Below, piece by piece: positions 26,846-34,256 of a DNA stretch of 46,021 nt. Below the pieces are notes generated by a model. That model did no database searches. It was given only the letters and a program-made list of their open reading frames with translations, and was not told the DNA's origin. Position 1 is the stretch's first letter; each line of letters opens with the position of its first letter. The translations under genes and the position numbers were made by a program. Origin of the DNA: Nonomuraea longispora (GTDB lineage: Bacteria; Actinomycetota; Actinomycetes; Streptosporangiales; Streptosporangiaceae); contig NZ_SMJZ01000051.1 in assembly GCF_004348345.1 (NCBI RefSeq), forward strand, positions 1 to 46,021, read 5' to 3'.

Positions 26846-27241
26846 TTGTCCGCGCCCCCGAGTCGGCTCACCATCTGGGCCGGCCGAACCATGATTTTGA
26901 TCGCTGTGGCGCACACCGCCGTGTTCGCCCGCCTCGCTCCCTGGTCCGGCTGGCTCGCCGGGGACCTCCGCAACCGTGCCGCGGACAGCGACTCGGTGGC
27001 AACGTTCTGGGCCCTGCCCGGTGGATTCGTCGTAGTGCTGGTGCTGCTAGGGCTACTGGTGGCGCGGGTGGGGCGGCAGGGACATCACGTCCCCGCGTAT
27101 GTCGGCTGGGTAATCCTCGCCTGGGGAGCGCTGGCCGTCAGCCTGATCGGACCAAGCGGTTTCCTTCTCACAGCCGTCCCTGCCGGGCTGCTCATTGCGG
27201 CGAACATTACCGCCGGACGACGCCCCCGTACTTCGACCTGA
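26846..27241 (+). CDS. Small four-helix membrane protein (DUF6463-like)
   Basis: Up to 131 aa with four hydrophobic segments (MILIAVAHTAVFARL; FWALPGGFVVVLVLLGLLVARV; HHVPAYVGWVILAWGALAVSLIG; FLLTAVPAGLLIAANITAG). The AHT-x-x-F...PWSGWL...FWALPGG pattern matches, from memory, actinobacterial DUF6463 proteins. The start is uncertain: TTG at 26846 keeps the conserved RLTIWAGR lead, the first ATG is at 26891, and neither has a good ribosome binding site. Function unknown. Confidence 0.55.
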   Translation: MSAPPSRLTIWAGRTMILIAVAHTAVFARLAPWSGWLAGDLRNRAADSDSVATFWALPGGFVVVLVLLGLLVARVGRQGHHVPAYVGWVILAWGALAVSLIGPSGFLLTAVPAGLLIAANITAGRRPRTST

Positions 27242-27306
27242 GCAGGTCTCACCGGTCGAGCAGGCCGCCACAGCCGCCGACATCTTCGCCCAGGAGGTGG
27301 TCTCCT

Positions 27307-27320
27307 GTTAGCAAGATCAC
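27307..27320 (+). repeat. 14-bp repeat GTTAGCAAGATCAC, copy 1
   Basis: Exact match to 31205-31218. It lies about 65 bp outside the left tRNA fragment; the partner lies about 109 bp outside the right fragment. Confidence 0.6.
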
Positions 27321-27340
27321 GATATGTCCCGACAAACGCT

Positions 27341-27375
27341 AAGCCCCTGAACCGGAAACACCAGTTCAGGGGCTT
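27341..27375. terminator. Hairpin beside the left tRNA fragment
   Basis: Perfect 12-bp stem AAGCCCCTGAAC/GTTCAGGGGCTT with an 11-nt loop, 10 bp beyond the 3' end of the tRNA-Thr fragment. It may be the old tRNA terminator and/or a terminator for rightward transcription. Confidence 0.75.
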
Positions 27376-27384
27376 CACAATGAA

Positions 27385-27428
27385 GAGCCGACGAGGAAAA
27401 TCGAACCCCTGACCTTCTGTTTACAAGG
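27385..27428 (-). repeat. Left attachment site: 3' half of tRNA-Thr(TGT)
   Basis: Read on the minus strand: anticodon loop CTTGTAA, stem ACAGA, T-arm AGGGG-TTCGATT-TTCCT, then the acceptor end CGTCGGC and discriminator T. No 5' half follows, so it is a fragment. It matches 31053-31096 at 41 of 44 positions. tRNA 3' halves of this size are the usual integration cores of actinomycete ICEs. The T-stem in this copy has two G-U pairs. Confidence 0.85.
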
Positions 27429-27525
27429 TCCCCAAACGATCATCACTGGCGTTCGGACTCGTTCACCGTGCAGCTCGGCGGCGTTCTCGGCGTCCGCATG
27501 CGTTCGCCTCGATTCGAGATCGTTC

Positions 27526-27552
27526 ACCCCGGTGGCTCCCAAGGTGGCTCCC
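27526..27552 (+). repeat. Putative integrase arm site, left copy (27 bp)
   Basis: Two direct copies of GGTGGCTCCC separated by AA, preceded by ACCCC. The whole 27 bp is identical to 30942-30968. It lies 97 bp inside the left core. In the excised circle the two copies would flank the core on either side, as arm-type integrase-binding sites do. Confidence 0.65.
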
Positions 27553-27610
27553 GCTGCCTCAGGGCGGACATACGCGGGTACGGAGATCGCCTGTCGCTGC
27601 GGAGCGGCCT

Positions 27611-28141
27611 ATGATCTCGCTCATGAGCGAGATCATCTCCCATTCGACCGCTCGTGTCCTGCTGGTTAATGATTGCGATCGGCTCTTGGTCTATCGCGGG
27701 CTGCTGCTTCAGGTGGGAGATCCATTTTATGCATGGTTCACGCCTGGCGGCGGCGTTGATCCCGGGGAAAGTTTGCAGCAGGCCGCTGCGCGAGAGCTTC
27801 GCGAGGAGTTGGGGTATGCCGTCGCCCCTGAAGCTTTAGGCCCAGTCGTAGCGACCAGTTCGGGAACATGGTCGCTTCGCGGGCAGACATTCAGGTCCGT
27901 GGATTCCTATTTCTTGCTGCGTGTCAGCAGGCTGCAGGTGGATACCTCGGGCATGGACGATGAGGAACGCAGAGTAACGGACCATTTCGCATGGTGGACG
28001 GTGTCGCAGCTTGAGTCGGCGGAGGAAATGGTCGTGCCGGTTGGCCTGGCCATGCTGATGCAACGCCTGCTGGCAGGGGATTTTCCCACCCAGCAGGTCG
28101 CTTTGCCGTGGCACCTACCGCCCGCTGATCCAACTGGATAG
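27611..28141 (+). CDS. NUDIX hydrolase (cargo of the decayed AICE)
   Basis: 176 aa. The Nudix box GGVDPGESLQQAAARELREE followed by LGY (about residues 54-76) matches Gx5Ex7REUxEExGU exactly, so the pyrophosphohydrolase site is intact. The early strand ARVLLVNDCDRLLVYRG and later RGQTFRSVDSYFLLRV fit the fold. The ATG is 6 nt after GGAG; another ATG is 12 nt downstream. Codon use is visibly less GC-biased than in the chromosome genes, suggesting foreign origin. NUDIX genes are common AICE cargo, including in pSAM2. Substrate unknown. Confidence 0.88.
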   Translation: MISLMSEIISHSTARVLLVNDCDRLLVYRGLLLQVGDPFYAWFTPGGGVDPGESLQQAAARELREELGYAVAPEALGPVVATSSGTWSLRGQTFRSVDSYFLLRVSRLQVDTSGMDDEERRVTDHFAWWTVSQLESAEEMVVPVGLAMLMQRLLAGDFPTQQVALPWHLPPADPTG

Positions 28142-28511
28142 CCGTGGTCTACGCCAAGGCTCGACGTGCAGCGAGCACGGCTCACCTGAGCACTCGGTTA
28201 CATCAGCCCGTCAAGGGCAGCTCGCTGTAATGCCGTGGGCCAGGGCTGAGGAACGAAGCCCTGGACCGTCGATCGCCCCCATCCCTGTACGGCGCCCAGC
28301 CATGTAGTGGTGATCGTAGGGCTGTGTCTGTGCGGCGGCGTGGCAACCCCGGCCGGTGCGTTCGATTGGTACGGCGGGGCCGGCGTGCGGTGGCCGGCCC
28401 GGTGTCCCGCCGTCGTCCGGGACCGGCCCCCAGGCCGCACGCCCGGACGGCGGGCGGGCGGAGGGCCGGGGGTACGGCGGCGCGCCGCGCCGCCGCTTGA
28501 TACGTAAGAGA
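28142..28511. other. Gap with GC-rich DNA and one palindrome
   Basis: No supported gene. The right half is extremely GC-rich and ends in the 21-bp palindrome described separately. Frames on both strands are composed of Arg/Pro/Gly-rich shadows. Confidence 0.5.
28475..28495. terminator. Perfect 10-bp-arm palindrome after the flavoprotein gene
   Basis: CGGCGGCGCG and CGCGCCGCCG around one C. It lies 17 bp past the flavoprotein stop on the minus strand, with no T-run. Terminator is the simplest reading; a one-base loop would force some opening of the stem. Confidence 0.4.
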
Positions 28512-29045
28512 TCAATTCGGCAAGTTCTCGAGTGTCAGTGTCCAGGGGTAGGTGTCGATGCGTTCGGCGCCGGCGCTGGGTGGGTGTGGTTCGAATTGGC
28601 CGGGGCCGATCAGTACGTGTACGCCTTCGGCGCGGAGTTGGTCGACGCTGCGTTGGAACGGGGTGCGTGAGGCCAGGGCGGTGTTGACGAAGGGCAGGAT
28701 GACGACGGGGATGCCGAGTCCTGGGGCTTCGGACAGGAGGCCGAGTGCGTAGGTGTCGGCGGTGCCTTGGGCGAACTTGTTGATGGTGTTGTAGGTGGCG
28801 GGGGCGACGATGATGGCGTCAGCTCGGGGGGATTTGGGTTCGTGGGGTTTGCGGTACTGGCTGCGGACGGGGCGGCCGGTCTGCTTCTCCAGTTCGGCGA
28901 CGTCGATGAAGTCGAGTGCGGGCGGGGTGGCGATGATCTGGACGGTCCAGCCGGCGTCTTGGGCGAGGGTGACGAGGCGGCCGACGTCGGGGGCTGGTCC
29001 TGCGGCGCAGACGATGATGTAGAGGACCTTGCCGGGTTGGGTCAC
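28512..29045 (-). CDS. HFCD-type flavoprotein (phosphopantothenoylcysteine decarboxylase-like)
   Basis: 177 aa. Rossmann-like start VLYIIVCAAGPAPDVGRLVTLAQDAGW and the family motif DAIIVAPATYNTINKFAQG (about residues 75-93; the PxTxNTxxK part binds FMN) place it in the homo-oligomeric flavin-containing Cys decarboxylase family. The coenzyme A or lantibiotic-type substrate is not evident. The GTG start overlaps the stop of the upstream regulator pseudogene (GTGA), a pairing of helix-turn-helix regulator plus flavoprotein often seen on actinomycete mobile elements. Confidence 0.85.
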   Translation of the reverse strand: MTQPGKVLYIIVCAAGPAPDVGRLVTLAQDAGWTVQIIATPPALDFIDVAELEKQTGRPVRSQYRKPHEPKSPRADAIIVAPATYNTINKFAQGTADTYALGLLSEAPGLGIPVVILPFVNTALASRTPFQRSVDQLRAEGVHVLIGPGQFEPHPPSAGAERIDTYPWTLTLENLPN

Positions 29046-30235
29046 GCGGTGACTCCCAGGGTTGCCGCGTAGTCGCGGGCTTCGCGGCGGACGCTGATCG
29101 GGGCGGTTGCCAGGATGTCACGTACGAGCCGGAGGGCTGTGGGGCGGCCGGTGACTTCTTCGGGGGCGATCTCGCCTGCGGCGCGCAGGATGTGCAGGGC
29201 TCGGTCGTGCTGGTTGCGCATGAGGAAGGCGCGGGAGGTGTCGAGGAGCAGGGTGGCCTTGCGTTCGTTGATCGGGAGCTGGTCCAGTTCGACCTGGCGG
29301 GCGTAGTCGAGGGCGGTGCCGGCGTCGCCGAAGCGCAGGGCGAGGTTGACCCGGTGGCACAGGACGTTGTTGGGGCCGAACGCGGTCCACATGTGGTTGG
29401 CGTCGTGGCCGAGTCTGGTTCCTGCTTCGGCGGCTTCGTCGAGGAGTTCGGCGGTGTTGTGGCGGTTGCCGGTGCTGGCAGCCGCGATGGCTCCGCGCAG
29501 CAGTAGTGATCCGTAGATGGACAGGTCGTCCGGGGAGGGTGCGGACAGGTCGGCGTCCATGCGTTGGGCTGCGCCGCGTGCGGTGTCGGTGGCGGCGAGG
29601 TGGTGGCCGCCGTCCATGAGGGCGTGGGTGATGATGCGGGAGCTGGATCCGATCATGAGCGGGCTCTGGCTGGCGTGTGCGGCTTGGACGCTGCGGTCTG
29701 CGGCGAGCCAGGCGAGGCCCTTGTCTTCCTGTTTGAGCAGGATGGAGGCGGTGACGTGGTAGGCCTCGGCGGCCAGGGCGTGGGCTCGTAGCCGGTCGTC
29801 GCCGTGCAGGGAGGTGCAGGCTGCGCGGAGTTTGCGCAGGAGGGCGGGCAGTTTGGCGGTCACCTGGGCGTACCGGCAGGCCTGGTAGTTGCGTTTGGCG
29901 GCCGAGACCGCGTCGGCAAGGGATGCGAGGTTGATGGGGCCGTCCGGCGGGGTGGAGTAGTCGACGAGTGTGGCGGCGATCTTCTCGATATCGAGGTCCG
30001 CGGTTCGGGTGGTTCCCTGTGGGGCGAGTACGGCGCTGAAGAGTGCTGCTCCGGTCAGGCCGACGAATGATGCTCTCGACCGTTGTGCAGGTCTTTGTGA
30101 GCGTACGTGCGCGTTTGGTGGGGGTGGAGCCGAAGTCTTCCGGGTCGAGGTGGGTGGCCTCGGTCAGTGCCAGCCGGTAGGGCTCGCGGGGCCAGGTGAC
30201 CTCGCCTGCTTCCCAGCGGCGCAACCGGCAGCTCC
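29042..30235 (-). pseudogene. Frameshifted, N-terminally truncated helix-turn-helix regulator with helical-repeat domain
   Basis: The C-terminal ~330 residues are intact in one frame: GLTGAALFSAVLAPQG, LPALLRKLRAACTSLHGDDR, ILLKQEDKGLAWLAADRSVQ, LRFGDAGTALDYARQVELD and the end RREARDYAATLGVTA, a TPR-like sensor typical of actinomycete Xre-type regulators. The preceding piece (LRRWEAGEVTWPREPYRLAL, ATHLDPEDFGSTPTKRAR) is the end of the helix-turn-helix domain in another frame; the shift lies at roughly 30070-30130. The first ~60 residues are gone, replaced at about 30236 by the RepSA remnant. A shorter product could still start internally, for example at 29863. Confidence 0.7.
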
Positions 30236-30269
30236 GCATGGCCCAATGCCGCGAAGGCTGGCACCTCGA

Positions 30270-30992
30270 CACCGAACCACCATCACGCCCGACGAACCGA
30301 ACAAGGAACATCGCTGGCTCGTCGAGTTCCGCGCCGACATGCAGGCCCAGCGAGATGCCGCCGAACAGGCCGGCCACGACACCACCGGCCTCAACACGAT
30401 CATCTCGGGCCTGGACGAGGAGATCAACGCCGCCGGGATGCGGGGCAACGTCAACGGCCGTACCACCACCAAACGGACCCGTTCGACCAGGCGGCGGCAG
30501 GGCGCGCCCGATCTCTCCCAGCGCAAAATGGCCAACACCACCCTTGGACGCACCTTCCACGCGCCGGACGGCAAGACCTACCGGCCGTCCCTGTTCGTCA
30601 CGCTCGCCCTGCCCTCCTACGGCAGGGTGCGTGACGGCGTCCCGGTCGATCCCGCAACCCTGATGTTTCCCACCGCTTTCGGCAACCCGTCCCACCCGGA
30701 CACCTTCTCGCATCTGTTCTCCCGGCTGGCCAAGAAGGCGGGCCTCGGGCGCTGGCATCCGCACGAGCTTCGCCACTCGGGCACATCGCTCATGCTCGCC
30801 CAGGGGACTCCGTTGCACGTCGTCTCCGAGGTCTTCGGCCACGCCAGCATCGCGATCACCAAGGACGTTTACGGGCACCTGCTGGAAGGTGACCGGCGTG
30901 CCGCGACCGAAGCCATCTCCAGCGCCCTCCTGGGGAAACTGACCCCGGTGGCTCCCAAGGTGGCTCCCACAGGCGCCGAAGACACCGGTTGA
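30270..30992 (+). pseudogene. RepSA fragment fused in frame to integrase C-terminal domain
   Basis: One open frame encodes two unrelated pieces. To about 30660: PNKEHRWLVEFRADMQ, RTTTKRTRSTRRRQGAPDL and TFHAPDGKTYRPSLFVTLAL, which I recognise as the N-terminal to middle part of AICE replication initiators (RepSA). From about 30661: MFPTAFGNPSHPDTFSHLF, then GRWHPHELRHSGTSLMLAQ and VFGHASIAITKDVYGHLLEG, the tyrosine-recombinase end with catalytic HxLR, HxxI and Tyr. A deletion that removed the rest of repSA, xis and the front of int explains it. Core-binding and N-terminal catalytic residues are missing, so recombinase activity is unlikely. Confidence 0.75.
30942..30968 (+). repeat. Putative integrase arm site, right copy (27 bp)
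   Basis: Identical to 27526-27552. It lies inside the 3' end of the integrase reading frame, encoding TPVAPKVAP, and 84 bp inside the right core. Confidence 0.65.
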
Positions 30993-31003
30993 AGCTCGCA
31001 AAG

Positions 31004-31046
31004 CACAAGGCCCCTGACGGCGTAACGCCTGTTCAGGGGCCTTGTG
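31004..31046. terminator. Hairpin after the integrase remnant
   Basis: Perfect 14-bp stem (31004-31017 with 31033-31046; core GGCCCCTGA/TCAGGGGCC) and an inner GGCG/CGCC helix, between the integrase stop and the right attachment site. Confidence 0.8.
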
Positions 31047-31052
31047 GTTGCA

Positions 31053-31096
31053 GAGCCGACGAGGGGAATCGAACCTCTGACCTTCTGTTTACAAGG
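31053..31096 (-). repeat. Right attachment site: second 3' half of tRNA-Thr(TGT)
   Basis: Same layout as 27385-27428 with three differences. The T-arm reads AGAGG-TTCGATT-CCCCT (one mismatch) and the acceptor end is CGTCGGC-T. Again only the 3' half is present: upstream of the anticodon loop the sequence diverges. It probably serves both as the right end of the decayed element and as the left end of the DNA to its right. Confidence 0.85.
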
Positions 31097-31204
31097 GACT
31101 TCGAGACTGTCCACCGCCATCACGAACGCCTGCTCGAAGCCACTTCTGGAGCGTTCCCACTCCAGAAGCATCCAGGGTTGTCCGGAGCGGTTGTTAGCAC
31201 CCGC

Positions 31205-31218
31205 GTTAGCAAGATCAC
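31205..31218 (+). repeat. 14-bp repeat GTTAGCAAGATCAC, copy 2
   Basis: Exact match to 27307-27320. A further GTTAGCA is 12 bp upstream (31193-31199), giving a tandem pair like the arm sites of the decayed element. It could be an arm site of a different integrase acting on the same tRNA core. Confidence 0.5.
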
Positions 31219-31249
31219 TGACCTCGGCGCTGTACCGTGAGAGCACGCC

Positions 31250-32029
31250 TCAAAGCAGGGTCTCTGGCCGAAGTACCTCGCTGCGCAGGATGCGATGGAT
31301 CTCGCCGACATCGGCATTGTGGTTCGTCTGACGTCGCAGTTCCTTGCGTACGGCGTCGGTCACTACGTCGGACAGAAGTACCTGGGCGAGTGACTTCGGC
31401 GACGTCGCGGCGCGAGCCCTCCACAGGTCATCGATCAGGCGACGTTTGAACGCCTCCTTGGTCAGGTAGAAGAGCGCGTCAGTCTTGGCGCTCAGGCCGC
31501 TTTCACTGAGCAGGTCGACTTCAAGGGCCAGGTCGATGACGACGGGGAGGCCGGCGGTCATGTGATACGCCTGCCACACTTGTCCGTTGGACAGGATCAT
31601 CCACTCGACGCCCTCGTTCACGGCGTACATCTGCACCTGCCGCAGGTGTTTGACGTTGAGCTTCTGACTGCAACGCTTCACCTCGATGAAGGCGATCAGC
31701 TGCTTGTCGATGCGGATGCCGTAGTCGGCGAACTCGCCCTTGACCTGGTATTCCGTGGTGAGGTCGTCATATTTGTCGTAGCCGAGTCCTGCACACAGGA
31801 AGTCGGTGATGAGCAGGCGCGTGTCCCCTTCGTTAGCATCACGCGCAATAAGATCAGTTAGCGGCTTGGAGTAGCGCCGTATAGCCGCTCGAACGCGGTC
31901 CCGTGCATCTGCCTCCCACTTCGGAACTGCCCTTGCACCCGCTGGCTTCCTTGTGGGAGAGCTTACGCCTTCCTTCGAAACCTCAGTCTGCTCGTTTCCG
32001 ACGATCGCCTGTGCGGCCTGCTCGCTCAT
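31250..32029 (-). CDS. Free-standing HsdR N-terminal-like PD-(D/E)XK nuclease domain protein
   Basis: 259 aa. Residues ~50-180 resemble the type I restriction enzyme R-subunit N-terminal nuclease (HSDR_N): RLLITDFLCAGLGYDKY, then DYGIRIDKQLIAFIEVKR (about 100-117) carrying the catalytic Asp and ExK, and VKHLRQVQMYAVNEGVEWMILSNG. No helicase domain is attached. The ATG follows AGGTGG by 6 nt; an in-frame start 30 nt upstream is less good. It lies about 670 bp downstream of hsdM on the same strand. Such orphan domains occur beside restriction systems and as stand-alone defence genes; role uncertain. Confidence 0.8.
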   Translation of the reverse strand: MSEQAAQAIVGNEQTEVSKEGVSSPTRKPAGARAVPKWEADARDRVRAAIRRYSKPLTDLIARDANEGDTRLLITDFLCAGLGYDKYDDLTTEYQVKGEFADYGIRIDKQLIAFIEVKRCSQKLNVKHLRQVQMYAVNEGVEWMILSNGQVWQAYHMTAGLPVVIDLALEVDLLSESGLSAKTDALFYLTKEAFKRRLIDDLWRARAATSPKSLAQVLLSDVVTDAVRKELRRQTNHNADVGEIHRILRSEVLRPETLL

Positions 32030-32696
32030 GGCATCCACCTGCACACCTAGTAGGGACAAGGCAGGTTAAGTCATTTGGAAGATCAACGCCTTACGCTATT
32101 GGGATCGATACGAAAACGACTCCCGCAGTGCCATCTCGGCTACACAGGCAAAACCGCACACGAGGCACAAATCTCCTCAGCGGATACTCCGTCGGCTAGC
32201 AGTACACGGATTCCAGACGATTGGCTGTCGAACCAAAATATGGAAATATGACTGTCCGCTTTTCAGGCGGAGCAATCACTCTGCTCGCCTGATCGAGGCC
32301 GTGGTCAGGCGCGTGTGGACGGTGGCGCGGATGCGTCGGCGTGTGGGGACGTTGCTGTCAGTACTGCTGTCACCTCAGCCATGGTCACCCGGCGGCAAGG
32401 CCCGACATAGGAGGGCCTTGCCGGCGATCGCCCCAACCCCGGTCGGTGGGAACCGAAGTCAGCGATCGTCGGCCGCAACCCGACCACTTCATTACGAGTC
32501 AAGCGGAGAACCGTGGTCGGCGCCCGGCGCTGCTGCTCAACCGTGTGACGCCGTACGGGACGATCAGGCAGCGTGAGGCGACGTTGCTGTACTTCCCTGC
32601 TGTCCAGCAGACCACCGCAACCCGCGTATCCGGTGGCAAGCCGACCCGGAGCGCAGGGCCTCTAGGCCCGAGCACCGGAAGCGGCGCGGCAGCGAT
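32030..32696. other. 667-bp gap downstream of hsdM
   Basis: No supported gene; frames are short, without ribosome binding sites or motifs. The left part is AT-rich (for example around 32215-32260) and probably contains the promoter of the HSDR_N protein. A strong hairpin is at 32394-32422. The words GACGTTGCTGT recur at 32349 and 32579, hinting at decayed repeated DNA. Confidence 0.45.
32394..32422. terminator. Hairpin in the gap downstream of hsdM
   Basis: GGCAAGGCCC pairs perfectly with GGGCCTTGCC around a 9-nt loop, 275 bp past the hsdM stop. Strong stem, no T-run. Confidence 0.5.
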
Positions 32697-34256
32697 TTAG
32701 ACCTCAGGCGCCGACTCGTCGTCCACTGGCTCGCCCAGAGCCTCGGCGATCGCGGCGAACTCGTTGAGCGCTGCTTGCAGGTCATCGACGATCTCGCGCG
32801 CGATCACGGCCGGAGGCAGCAGACTGTCCGAGTCTTCTAGCGCCGGGTCCTTGAGCCACGTGATGTCCAGATTCACCTTGTCGCGCTTGAGGAGGTCGGT
32901 AACGTCGTATGGAGCAAAACGCTCGGTGGCCACCCGGTCCTTGCGTGACTTCCCCGGCAGGTATGCGGTAACGAAGCCGTCCAAGTGGTGGCGTCGGAGC
33001 TGCCTGGTCTTGAGAGTGAAGTGCTGGCCCACCCGGAAGTCGTAAACCCACAGCTTGGAGGTGCACGGCTTCTTGTCGGCTCGGGGGGCTTTCTTGTCGA
33101 AGAACAGGACGTTCGCCTTCACACCACTGGCGTAGAAGATGCCCTTGGGTAGACGCAACAAGGTGTGGACGTCGAAATCCTGGAGCAGTCGCCGCCGGAT
33201 TGCCTCGCCGGCCCCGCCCTCAAAGAGCACGTTGTCCGGCAGGACGACTGCAGCGCGGCCATCGACCTTGAGCGCGGACATGATGTGCTGGAGGAAGTTG
33301 AGCTGCTTGTTCGTTGTTGTAGAGCGGAAGTCGGTACGGTCGTAGGAGATGTCCTCTTTGTCCAACTTGCCGTCGGTGCCGTAGACGGTGATTGAGGACT
33401 TCCTGCCGAACGGAGGGTTGGCGAGTACGAGAGAAACCCGCTCATCGCCGGTTGGCTGCTTGGCCAGAGCATCACGGACGTCGATAAGGGAAGGTCCGTC
33501 GCTCGTGCCAATGCCGTGAAGAAGCATGTTCATGGCGGCGAGGCGTGCGGTCCCCGGAACCAGCTCGACGCCCCGAATGGCGCCTGACGAAAGGTGATCT
33601 TGTTGGGCCTTCGTCATGCGTCCAGCGTATTCGCGAGCAATGTGGGCGTGGGCTGCGATGAGGAACCCGCCGGTGCCGCATGCCGGGTCCAGGATCGTGT
33701 CATCCGGGGTCGGGCGTACCGCGTCGATGATCGCGTCGATCAACGGGCGAGGCGTGAAGTACTGGCCAGCGCCGGTCTTGACATCCTCAGCGCCCTTGGC
33801 GAGCAGACCTTCGTAGGCATCGCCCTTGATGTCGACCCCGGCGGCAGCCCACTCTTGTTTGCCGATCAGCTCGACGGCGAGTTTCTGGAGCTTTGCCGGA
33901 TCGGTAATCTTATTCTGGGCCTTAGCGAAGATCGTACCGAGGTTCGTGTGTGGGTTTTTTGCCAGCTCTACGAGGACGGTCCGGTAGTGGGCTTCTAGCT
34001 CTCCTCCCTTCTTTGCGATTAGAGACGACCAGTCCAAATGCTCTGGAACGATCCGCTTTGGCTCTTCGGATAGGTCGGTCTGGTATTGCTCGTCAGCGAT
34101 CTTCAAAAATAGCAAGTAAGAAAGCTGCTCTACGTAGTCGATCGTGGAAAGTCCGTCATCGCGAAGAACGGTGCAGTAGTTCCATAGCTTAGAGACGAGA
34201 GAGTGTGTCTCAGCCTGGGCTGCGATAATCGTGCTGGCAGGCGTATCAATGGTCAC
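32697..34256 (-). CDS. hsdM: Type I restriction-modification DNA methyltransferase (HsdM)
   Basis: 519 aa, normal for HsdM. The N-terminal helical domain includes LWNYCTVLRDDGLSTIDYVEQLSYLLFLKIADE. The SAM motif DPACGTGGFLIAAH is near residue 190 and the N6-adenine catalytic motif NPPFGRKS near 277. The C-terminal part ends with helices that contact HsdS. It methylates adenine in the site chosen by HsdS. GTG start overlapping the hsdS stop (GTGA). The gene is visibly less GC-rich than the window's chromosome genes. Confidence 0.95.
   Translation of the reverse strand: MTIDTPASTIIAAQAETHSLVSKLWNYCTVLRDDGLSTIDYVEQLSYLLFLKIADEQYQTDLSEEPKRIVPEHLDWSSLIAKKGGELEAHYRTVLVELAKNPHTNLGTIFAKAQNKITDPAKLQKLAVELIGKQEWAAAGVDIKGDAYEGLLAKGAEDVKTGAGQYFTPRPLIDAIIDAVRPTPDDTILDPACGTGGFLIAAHAHIAREYAGRMTKAQQDHLSSGAIRGVELVPGTARLAAMNMLLHGIGTSDGPSLIDVRDALAKQPTGDERVSLVLANPPFGRKSSITVYGTDGKLDKEDISYDRTDFRSTTTNKQLNFLQHIMSALKVDGRAAVVLPDNVLFEGGAGEAIRRRLLQDFDVHTLLRLPKGIFYASGVKANVLFFDKKAPRADKKPCTSKLWVYDFRVGQHFTLKTRQLRRHHLDGFVTAYLPGKSRKDRVATERFAPYDVTDLLKRDKVNLDITWLKDPALEDSDSLLPPAVIAREIVDDLQAALNEFAAIAEALGEPVDDESAPEV

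Larger units (their letters stand above)
27385..31096. mobile_element. Decayed AICE bounded by tRNA-Thr attachment sites
   Basis: 3.7 kb between two 44-bp tRNA-Thr fragments. Contents: NUDIX hydrolase, flavoprotein, frameshifted regulator, RepSA fragment fused to the integrase C-terminus, hairpin, attachment site. The integrase end lies next to the right site, as in pSAM2-like elements. The Tra/Spd transfer genes, Xis, most of RepSA and the integrase N-terminus are missing, so it cannot move by itself. Identical putative arm sites lie just inside both cores, which supports these two cores as true left and right ends of one element. Confidence 0.75.

Noticed and set aside
27385..27428. A functional tRNA gene
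   Set aside because: The D-arm and the 5' sides of the anticodon and acceptor stems are absent. Only the 3' half is present.
28198..28515. Gene in the GC-rich gap between the NUDIX and flavoprotein genes
   Set aside because: Frames are Arg/Pro/Gly-rich, lack ribosome binding sites and have no family features.
29118..31001. Long minus-strand frame covering the regulator pseudogene and the Rep-Int fusion
   Set aside because: Only about 40 residues of it (the helix-turn-helix end near 30100-30235) make sense; the rest is shadow of both real genes.
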